5,781 nucleotides of DNA from Dehalococcoidales bacterium (lineage in GTDB: Bacteria > Chloroflexota > Dehalococcoidia > Dehalococcoidales > UBA2162): positions 1 to 5,781 of the forward strand of contig JAUSGV010000143.1 in assembly GCA_030648675.1 (NCBI GenBank), written 5' to 3'. Positions 1 through 4,772 of the stretch are shown here, piece after piece. Both the position numbers and the translations under genes were made by a program. Each line of letters begins with the position of its first letter. Position 1 is the first letter of the stretch. Under the pieces are notes generated by a model. It ran no database searches. It worked only from the letters and a program-made list of their open reading frames with translations, and was not told the DNA's origin.

Positions 1-91
1 CAATCCATCCCCTGTTTTCTCCATCACCATACCGGCCCCGTATCGCGGTGCGGGATAAACTCAGCCAGTATCCAGCGTTTTTTCTTTCCTC

Positions 92-131
92 TCCCTTACA
101 CCTCTCCCCAAGGGGAGAGAGACTCTTTTTT
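92..131 (+). terminator. Terminator-like hairpin / dispersed palindromic repeat
   Basis: CTCTCCCC (102-109) and GGGGAGAG (112-119) form a perfect 8-base inverted repeat separated by AA. A run of six T follows at 126-131, after a 6-base gap. It could terminate a gene ending upstream of the window. The flanking pyrimidine-rich stretch (ctctcccttacac) also resembles the widespread CTCTCCCC..GGGGAGAG dispersed repeat of bacterial genomes, so it may be a repeat copy rather than a dedicated terminator. The gap between stem and T-run makes it a suboptimal intrinsic terminator. Confidence 0.5.
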
Positions 132-218
132 CGTATTTGTCCCGATTTACTCCGTTCATATCCCGATTCCCTTCTGTCATACGGGGCGTCCCGAATAAAA
201 TCGAGACGAATTTCGGAT

Positions 219-247
219 TTGACGTTAAATCTCCTCTTTGTTAGACT
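219..247 (+). promoter_or_regulatory. Candidate sigma70-type promoter of the DedA gene (leaderless?)
   Basis: TTGACG (219-224, 5/6 to the -35 consensus) is followed after exactly 17 bases by TAGACT (242-247, 4/6 to the -10 consensus, fitting TANNNT). A start point 7 bases after the -10 box would be position 254, which is the G of the DedA GTG start codon. No Shine-Dalgarno sequence lies between the box and the codon. The sequence match is moderate and the leaderless reading is an inference. Confidence 0.4.
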
Positions 248-253
248 GCCAGC

Positions 254-880
254 GTGGGTTCACTTGAGCAAGCCATAGTCGGCTTCATCCAAAGCGTTTA
301 TACGTCTATCCAATGGCCGGGAGTGGTTGTACTCATGGCCGTAGAGAGTGCCTGCATCCCTCTGCCCAGCGAGATTGTCATGCCCCTCGCCGGCTGGATG
401 CTCATCAAGGGTCAGAATCTTCCTGTCGCTTACACACTCGTTGCCGGAGTTTACGGGGCGATCGGGTGTACTATCGGCTCACTTGCCGCCTATTATGTGG
501 GGAAACAAGGCGGACGGCCGTTTCTCACGAAATACGGAAAGTACTTCCTCATATCGCACCACGACCTTGACCTTGCCGACCGCTGGTTCGAGAAGAAAGG
601 CAGCCTGACCGCGTTTGTCTCACGGCTGTTGCCGGTAGTCCGTACTTTCATCAGCGTTCCGGCAGGGATTGCCCGCATGAACCTGCTCAAGTTTATCGTT
701 TACGCCTTCCTCGGGTCTTTTATCTGGTGCACCTTTTTGGCTTACGCGGGATATCAACTAGGTGAGCACTGGGAACAAATACGAGTCATAATGCGTCCCT
801 TTGATGTGCCCATTATTGCCGCCGTTCTTATTCTTGTCGCTTATTATCTATGGCGGCACCTAAAAAAGGGAAAAACGTGA
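254..880 (+). CDS. DedA-family integral membrane protein
   Basis: Complete 208-residue DedA/SNARE-associated (VTT domain) membrane protein. Visible family marks: a hydrophobic N-terminal segment leading into ESACIPLPSE (31-40), whose membrane-embedded acidic residue is E40; MPLAGW (43-48); the small-residue stretch GSLAAYYVGKQGG (75-87); and the conserved arginine block FVSRLLPVVRTFISVPAG (121-138; R124 and R130 match the two functional arginines of the family). Further hydrophobic segments cover about 144-168 and 185-200, ending in a basic tail (RHLKKGK). DedA proteins are inner-membrane transporters tied to proton-motive-force homeostasis, and members such as UptA recycle undecaprenyl phosphate across the membrane. 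Which substrate this one carries cannot be read from sequence. The GTG start is the only reasonable one: an in-frame TAG lies at 242-244, and the next in-frame ATG (334) would remove the first hydrophobic segment. There is no clear Shine-Dalgarno sequence. The gene stands 348 bases from the next one, so it is probably a separate transcription unit. Confidence 0.93.
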   Translation: MGSLEQAIVGFIQSVYTSIQWPGVVVLMAVESACIPLPSEIVMPLAGWMLIKGQNLPVAYTLVAGVYGAIGCTIGSLAAYYVGKQGGRPFLTKYGKYFLISHHDLDLADRWFEKKGSLTAFVSRLLPVVRTFISVPAGIARMNLLKFIVYAFLGSFIWCTFLAYAGYQLGEHWEQIRVIMRPFDVPIIAAVLILVAYYLWRHLKKGKT

Positions 881-980
881 TAAAACCAGTCGCTGCTGCA
901 GATCCCAGAAGAGGCTGGTAATTACCGCCGTCACATTCGTTGCTCAGTTATAAACTCCACCCGTGGCAATCCGGCACCCC

Positions 981-1083
981 TCAATTGTCTTCGCGAAGTC
1001 CTTCCTTGTGAAGGACGTGGCGATCTCAACAGATGAATATAGATTGCTTCGGTTCAGCTCGATGCTGAATCTCGCAATGACAG
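981..1083. repeat. Degenerate dispersed palindromic repeat (GCAATGACA type)
   Basis: The segment ends in CTCGCAATGACA (1071-1082) and contains AGATTGCTTCGG (1041-1052) and GACGTGGCGATCTC (1014-1027). These are hallmark pieces of the TCATTGCGAG...GCAATCTC...CTCGCAATGACA repeats that are abundant in several anaerobe genomes. Nested inverted repeats are visible: CTTCGCGAAG (989-998); GTCCTTC/GAAGGAC (998-1004/1010-1016); TTCAGC/GCTGAA (1053-1058/1064-1069) enclosed by ATTGC/GCAAT (1043-1047/1074-1078); and GCGATCT/AGATTGC (1020-1026/1041-1047) with one mismatch. The left end (TCAATTG) matches the right terminus only partly, so this looks like an old, decayed copy. The family assignment is from pattern memory. 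Confidence 0.55.
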
Positions 1084-1164
1084 GTGGGACAGATTTTCGC
1101 CCGATGTAATCAGAGGCTAAGCGATAAACAAACGGAGTCGACGTTCACCCTCTATAAAACGAAA

Positions 1165-1193
1165 TTGACTACAAGCTGGTAACGATATAAGAT
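1165..1193 (+). promoter_or_regulatory. Candidate sigma70-type promoter of the sugar-nucleotide cluster
   Basis: TTGACT (1165-1170, 5/6) is followed by TAAGAT (1188-1193, 4/6) with a 17-base spacer, or alternatively by TATAAG (1186-1191, 5/6) with 15 bases. The predicted start point near 1200 would leave a leader of about 29 bases carrying the Shine-Dalgarno AAGGAG at 1214-1219. Its position directly before the first cluster gene supports it. Confidence 0.5.
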
Positions 1194-1228
1194 ATGGGAA
1201 AGTTATTTTTGCTAAGGAGATATTATAA

Positions 1229-2182
1229 ATGAGGGTCTTGGTGGTTGGCGGCGCCGGCTACGTCGGCGGCGTGGTTACCGATCTTCTGCTGAAGAGTGAG
1301 CACCAAACCCGAGTGTTCGATGCTCTTTTGTACGAAGAGTCTTTCCGTAAGCCCGTCGAGTTTGTCTACGGCGACGTTCGCGACCGGGAACGCTTGAAGC
1401 CGCACCTGGAATGGGCTGACGCGGTAGTATGGCTGGCCGCACTCGTCGGCGATCCGGCCTGTGCTCTGCATCCCGATGTAAGCATCGAGATCAACCAGGA
1501 AGGCGTCAGATGGCTCTCCGAGAACTACGACGGCCGCATTATTTTCATGTCCACGTGTTCGGTGTACGGCGCGAGGGACGGCGTCCTGGACGAGCACTCT
1601 CCGACCAATCCGCTGTCGGTCTACGCGGTGACTAAACTCGAAGCCGAAAGTTATCTCAAGAATAAAAACGCTATTATCTTCCGCCTCGGTACCTTGTTCG
1701 GTGTCGGCGATCTGTTTTCCCGCATACGGCTCGACCTCGTGGTCAACACCCTGGTAGTGAAGGCACACCGGACGGGTAAACTGCAGGTTTTCGGCGGCGA
1801 CCAGTTCCGGCCACTGCTTCACGTGCGTGACGCCGGCCAAACCGTCGTCGATAACATAGCTACCGAACACACCGGCATTTTTAACCTGCACCGGCAGAAC
1901 GTTCGCATCGTCGACCTTGCGTACCAGGTGCGTAATCATTTCCCCGATCTCGTGATCGAGCAGTTGGAACGGAAGTTCGAGGATACCCGTAACTACCGGG
2001 TGTCGAGCGACAAGGCTAAAAATACCCTGGGATTCAACCCGACACGTTCAATAGATGACGGCATAGAAGAGGTCAAGGAGCTTCTTGATTACGGGCGTTT
2101 GAAGGACGTCGATAACCCCCGCTACACGAACCAGAAATACCTGTCCATGACGAATTCTCACCTCCTGAAGGAGTGCAAGTAA
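1229..2182 (+). CDS. Extended SDR, NAD-dependent epimerase/dehydratase family (nucleotide-sugar enzyme)
   Basis: 317-residue cytoplasmic enzyme acting on a nucleotide-sugar. The Rossmann fingerprint GGAGYVG is at 7-13, D31 ends the second strand of the fold (typical for NAD preference), an acidic GDVRD follows at 48-52, and LAALVGDP is at 69-76. The STCSVYG block (108-114) supplies the catalytic Ser/Thr position, and Y132-x3-K136 (YAVTK) is the catalytic pair. FGGDQFRPLLHVRDAG (188-203) is the substrate-loop and HV-D motif of this SDR group. RmlB-type 4,6-dehydratases carry Asp-Glu between the Thr and VYG (TDEVYG); here those positions are Cys-Ser. A 4-epimerase or 4-ketoreductase role is therefore more likely than dehydration, but the exact substrate is unknown. 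Length is normal for the family. The ATG is preceded by AAGGAG (1214-1219) at 9-base spacing. The gene is one base upstream of the cupin gene and surely co-transcribed with it. Confidence 0.88.
   Translation: MRVLVVGGAGYVGGVVTDLLLKSEHQTRVFDALLYEESFRKPVEFVYGDVRDRERLKPHLEWADAVVWLAALVGDPACALHPDVSIEINQEGVRWLSENYDGRIIFMSTCSVYGARDGVLDEHSPTNPLSVYAVTKLEAESYLKNKNAIIFRLGTLFGVGDLFSRIRLDLVVNTLVVKAHRTGKLQVFGGDQFRPLLHVRDAGQTVVDNIATEHTGIFNLHRQNVRIVDLAYQVRNHFPDLVIEQLERKFEDTRNYRVSSDKAKNTLGFNPTRSIDDGIEEVKELLDYGRLKDVDNPRYTNQKYLSMTNSHLLKECK
2168..2173 (+). promoter_or_regulatory. Ribosome binding site of the cupin gene, inside a small hairpin
   Basis: AAGGAG lies inside the last codons of the upstream SDR gene, 10 bases before the cupin ATG, and fixes that start. 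GGAG (2170-2173) can pair with CTCC (2162-2165) across a TGAA loop, so upstream translation may open it, giving translational coupling. The hairpin is only 4 base pairs, so any effect would be slight. Confidence 0.6.
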
Positions 2183-2183
2183 C

Positions 2184-2648
2184 ATGCCTTCCCGCGATGA
2201 GAACAAAACTGAAGGGGTACGTCTCATCGAGGGCGGATTGTCGGTTGACGACCGAGGCTCGGTCGGTTTTATCAACGATTTTAATTTCGCCGGTGTAAAG
2301 CGTTTTTACGCTGTTACCAATCACCGCGCCGGTTTTGTCCGCGCCTGGCATGCCCATCGCCGCGAAGCGAAGTATGTTACTGTTCTGCAGGGTGCGGCGG
2401 TAGTCGGGGCCGTCAAAATCGATGACTGGGCCGAACCCTCCAAAACGAGCCAGGTTGACCGCTTCGTGCTGTCCTCGGCCAAACCGTCGGCTCTCTACGT
2501 ACCGGCGGGATATGCCAACGGATTCATGTCGCTGGTGGACAACACGGTTATGGTCTTTTTCTCTACGGCCACCGTTGAAGAGTCTCGCGGTGATGACGTG
2601 CGCTTTGATGCCCGGTATTGGGACATCTGGCAGGTCGTCGAACGCTGA
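2184..2648 (+). CDS. RmlC-like cupin, putative nucleotide-sugar 3- or 3,5-epimerase
   Basis: 154-residue single-domain beta-barrel protein of the dTDP-4-dehydrorhamnose 3,5-epimerase-like cupins, probably epimerising a 4-keto nucleotide-sugar. After an N-terminal DDRGSV (22-27), the RAWHAH segment (53-58) aligns with RmlC RGLHxQ, putting H56 at the catalytic base. EAK (61-63) gives the conserved lysine, YVTVLQG (64-70) the following strand, and YVPAGYANGF (105-114) matches the RmlC PxGFAHGF block. The C-terminus (DDVRFDARYWDIW, 137-149) matches the usual girwDP..I.W ending. Oddities: Asn replaces the usual His in AHGF (N112), and my alignment puts no Tyr at the RmlC catalytic-acid position (around 124-133, FFSTATVEES). 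The protein is also shorter than typical RmlC (about 180 residues). H56-x-H58 with E61 resembles a metal-cupin motif, so a metal-binding isomerase is an alternative. Start supported by AAGGAG at 10-base spacing. Confidence 0.8.
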   Translation: MPSRDENKTEGVRLIEGGLSVDDRGSVGFINDFNFAGVKRFYAVTNHRAGFVRAWHAHRREAKYVTVLQGAAVVGAVKIDDWAEPSKTSQVDRFVLSSAKPSALYVPAGYANGFMSLVDNTVMVFFSTATVEESRGDDVRFDARYWDIWQVVER

Positions 2649-2762
2649 TTTTCTTATTAATTGTCATTCCCGCGAAAGCGGGAATCTAGATTAGCAAAGT
2701 GCAAGAATTTTCCGAATTACTAAAAGCAGATAGAATCTTAGCGTAATTTAATAAAAGTTAAA
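2649..2762. other. AT-rich gap between cupin and reductase genes
   Basis: This gap interrupts the otherwise tightly packed cluster. It contains the repeat at 2663-2689 and then about 70 AT-rich bases with a weak promoter-like pair: TTTTCC (2708-2713), a 17-base spacer, and TAGAAT (2731-2736, 5/6 to the -10 consensus). No clear Shine-Dalgarno sequence precedes the reductase ATG at 2763. The -35 match is only 3/6, so a second internal promoter is possible but weakly supported. Confidence 0.35.
2663..2689. repeat. Dispersed palindromic repeat (dRS3-like ATTCCCGC/GCGGGAAT)
   Basis: ATTCCCGC (2666-2673) and GCGGGAAT (2678-2685) form a perfect 8-base-pair stem closed by a GAAA tetraloop. GTC (2663-2665) and CTAG (2686-2689) flank it. 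This is the widespread GTCATTCCCGCG..GCGGGAATC element, related in form to neisserial dRS3 repeats; read in one frame it gives the well-known spurious peptide CHSRESGNL. No T-run follows, so it is not a canonical intrinsic terminator, though the RNA hairpin could stabilise the upstream transcript end or reduce read-through. Confidence 0.75.
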
Positions 2763-3686
2763 ATGTCGAAGAAAGTTATCGTCCTCGGTGGTTCCGGGAT
2801 GCTTGGCTCCATGGTTGCGGACAGCCTTTCCCGTAATAAAGGCTTGAATGTCGCCGCGACCGTCCGGACTCAAGAACTGGCGGGAAAATGCCGGGAACGT
2901 TTGCCCGGCGTAAACTGGGTTATTTTCGACGGCGGTTCCCCTGATGTCGAAACAAGGCTCGACGTTATTCGCGGCAATGATTGGGTCATCAATGCCATCG
3001 GCATTACCAAGCCGCTTATCCATGATAATAATCCTGCCGAAGTGGAACGGGCTGTTTTAATTAATTCCCTGTTGCCTCATCAGATCGCCCGGCAAGCTCA
3101 AAAGCATGGGGTAAGGGTACTTCAAATTGCGACCGACTGCGTGTTTTCCGGTAACAAGGGAAGTTACATTGAAACTGACGCGCACGACGCCCTCGACGCT
3201 TACGGTAAAACCAAGAGCCTGGGAGAGGTCAACTACCCTCAAATCAACCATCTTCGCTGCTCGATAATCGGCCCGGAGCCGAAAGAACATAAATTTCTGC
3301 TGGACTGGTTTGTGCGGCAGCCGAAAAATGCTTCGGTAAATGGTTATACGAACCACCGCTGGAACGGTGTGACCACGCTTAATTTTGCCCGGGTCTGTGA
3401 AGGTATTATTATTCGCGATATCAGCCTGTCTCACCTGCAGCACATTGTGCCCGGGGGTGAAGTTACCAAGTGCGATATGCTGGGGGAATTTGCCCGCTCT
3501 TTCCATCGCGAGGACGTGGACATCAAACCGGCCCAAGCGGCAGCCGTAATAGACCGGACCCTGAAAACCAGTAATGAACCGTTAAACAAGGCTTTATGGG
3601 CGGCGGCGGGCTATTCCAATCCGCCGACCGTTCCGCAAATGATTGCCGAAATGGCTGCCTTCGATTTCAAGCTGGGAGGACTGTAA
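2763..3686 (+). CDS. RmlD-like nucleotide-sugar 4-ketoreductase (SDR)
   Basis: 307-residue cytoplasmic SDR of the RmlD substrate-binding type, expected to reduce a 4-keto nucleotide-sugar with NAD(P)H. The cofactor-binding GGSGMLG is at 9-15, INAIGITKP at 76-84, the RmlD-type block QIATDCVFSG at 121-130 (compare STDYVFDG in RmlD) and the catalytic pair Y147-x3-K151 (YGKTK). WNGVTTLNFA (200-209) matches the fNGVTTL stretch of the family. The C-terminal DRTLKTSNEPLN (264-275) resembles the DR..L.t..LN ending of RmlD-like proteins. WbvR in UDP-L-QuiNAc synthesis and the N-terminal half of FnlB/CapF in UDP-L-FucNAc synthesis do comparable reductions, so it probably acts between the cupin and the 2-epimerase. 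The ATG lacks a clear Shine-Dalgarno sequence, but the N-terminus fits the Rossmann start exactly. The gene is 3 bases upstream of the 2-epimerase gene. Confidence 0.87.
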   Translation: MSKKVIVLGGSGMLGSMVADSLSRNKGLNVAATVRTQELAGKCRERLPGVNWVIFDGGSPDVETRLDVIRGNDWVINAIGITKPLIHDNNPAEVERAVLINSLLPHQIARQAQKHGVRVLQIATDCVFSGNKGSYIETDAHDALDAYGKTKSLGEVNYPQINHLRCSIIGPEPKEHKFLLDWFVRQPKNASVNGYTNHRWNGVTTLNFARVCEGIIIRDISLSHLQHIVPGGEVTKCDMLGEFARSFHREDVDIKPAQAAAVIDRTLKTSNEPLNKALWAAAGYSNPPTVPQMIAEMAAFDFKLGGL

Positions 3687-3689
3687 GCC

Positions 3690-4772
3690 GTGAAGGTAAT
3701 GACAATTCTGGGCACGCGTCCGGAAATCATCCGTCTTTGCCGCATCATTGAAAAACTGGATGCGGTATGCGACCAGGTAATCCTCCACACCGGGCAGAAC
3801 TACGACTATACCCTAGACAAGATATTCTTCGAACAATTAGGCGTTCGCAAACCCGATTATTATCTCGGTGCCCGCGGTTCCTTTGGCGAGCAGATCGGGA
3901 CCATTCTTGCGGAAAGCGAGCGCATAATGCTGAAGGAGAAGCCCGATAAATTCCTGGTACTCGGCGATACCAACAGCAGCCTGGCGGCCGTAATGGCCAA
4001 GCGGCTGGCGATCCCGGTTTATCACATGGAGGCGGGTAACCGCTGCTATGACGACCAGGTACCGGAAGAGGTCAACCGCCGCATCATCGACCACAGCAGC
4101 GACGTTCTGTTACCTTATACCGAGCGAAGCCGGGCAAACCTGATACGCGAAGGTATTCCCGGAGAACGCATCTACGTTACCGGAAATCCCATAAACGAGG
4201 TCATCAAACACTACGAAAAGCAGATAAACCGGTCGACCGCACTTAAAACCATGGGGCTGAAGTCCGGTCAGTATTTCCTCGTTACGATGCACCGCGCTGA
4301 AAACGTGGACGTCGAGGAACGACTCAAGAATCTCCTTCTGGCTCTGGATAAAGTCGGCAAGAAGTATTCTCAACCGGTTGTTGTCAGCCTGCACCCGAGA
4401 ACCAAAAAACAGATAGCAAAGCAAGGTCTGAAAATTAGCAGTAAATACGTACGCTTGCTTGAGCCGTTCGGCTTTTTCGACTTTATTGCCCTGGAAAAGA
4501 ACGCCCGCGGCGTGATATCCGATAGCGGGACGGTGCAGGAGGAATGCTGCATCTTCCGTATACCTAATCTGACTATCCGGGATACGACTGAGCGTCCGGA
4601 AACGATCGAGAGCGGCAGCAACATGCTGGTCGGCGTATCCCCGGATTTGATAATGAATTCGCTGGAAGTCGTTTTAAACGAACCTCATGAGTGGGAACCT
4701 CCACGGGAATATTTGGCGGAAAACGTTTCTTCCAAGGTGGTTAAGATCGTCCTCGGTTATTTGAATGGATGA
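3690..4772 (+). CDS. Non-hydrolysing UDP-GlcNAc 2-epimerase family (FnlC/WbjD/CapG-like)
   Basis: 360-residue GT-B-fold epimerase, normal length for the WecB/FnlC family, inverting C2 of a UDP-N-acetylhexosamine through a 2-acetamidoglucal intermediate. Motifs in order: GTRPEI (8-13), HTGQNYD (33-39), LGDTNSS (91-97), YHMEAGNRCYDDQVPEEVNR (111-130), GNP (165-167), MHRAEN (200-205), LHPR (234-237), SDSGTVQEE (277-285) and IRDTTERPE (297-305). WecB/MnaA proteins have EAGLRT; GNRC is typical of the branch that epimerises 6-deoxy substrates in L-FucNAc and L-QuiNAc synthesis. RDTTERPE, however, is the WecB form, so the substrate class is not certain; UDP-ManNAc formation is the alternative. The GTG start is chosen because GGGAGGA (3674-3680) sits 9 bases before it and MKVMTILGTRPE is the usual N-terminus; the in-frame ATG at 3699 is less likely. 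Its stop overlaps the glycosyltransferase start (ATGA). Confidence 0.9.
   Translation: MKVMTILGTRPEIIRLCRIIEKLDAVCDQVILHTGQNYDYTLDKIFFEQLGVRKPDYYLGARGSFGEQIGTILAESERIMLKEKPDKFLVLGDTNSSLAAVMAKRLAIPVYHMEAGNRCYDDQVPEEVNRRIIDHSSDVLLPYTERSRANLIREGIPGERIYVTGNPINEVIKHYEKQINRSTALKTMGLKSGQYFLVTMHRAENVDVEERLKNLLLALDKVGKKYSQPVVVSLHPRTKKQIAKQGLKISSKYVRLLEPFGFFDFIALEKNARGVISDSGTVQEECCIFRIPNLTIRDTTERPETIESGSNMLVGVSPDLIMNSLEVVLNEPHEWEPPREYLAENVSSKVVKIVLGYLNG

Larger units (their letters stand above)
1..253. other. Non-coding upstream region
   Basis: No convincing gene is seen here. The only open frame of any length (48-278, +) runs straight through the 102-119 palindrome, has no ribosome binding site, and overlaps the start of the DedA gene in another frame, so I do not call it. 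The region contains the hairpin at 92-131 and the candidate promoter at 219-247. Confidence 0.6.
881..1228. other. Intergenic region with repeat remnant and promoter
   Basis: No coding region is supported over these 348 bases. They hold a degenerate palindromic repeat (about 981-1083) and a promoter plus Shine-Dalgarno sequence for the downstream SDR gene (1165-1219). There is no convincing terminator for the DedA gene: the only inverted repeat near its stop (885-891 with 913-919) has a 21-base loop and no T-run. Confidence 0.6.

Noticed and set aside
48..278. 76-codon open frame on + strand before the DedA gene
   Set aside because: It reads through the CTCTCCCC/GGGGAGAG palindrome, lacks a ribosome binding site, shows no recognisable domain, and overlaps the DedA start in another frame.
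885..919. Inverted repeat ACCAGTC/GGCTGGT just after the DedA stop as a terminator
   Set aside because: The 7-bp stem includes a G-T pair, the loop is 21 bases, and no T-run follows.
981..1083. CRISPR array or insertion-sequence end
   Set aside because: There are no evenly spaced direct repeats and no transposase fragment; the inverted-repeat structure and small size fit a decayed non-autonomous repeat.
1223..1939. 238-codon antisense open frame opposite the first SDR gene
   Set aside because: The + strand frame has unmistakable SDR motifs, a Shine-Dalgarno sequence and normal length; the antisense frame shows no recognisable domain and is a coding shadow.
2422..2694. 90-codon frame overlapping the cupin gene and ending in NCHSRESGNLD
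   Set aside because: CHSRESGNL is the typical spurious translation of the ATTCCCGCG..GCGGGAAT repeat; the rest is an out-of-frame reading of the cupin gene.
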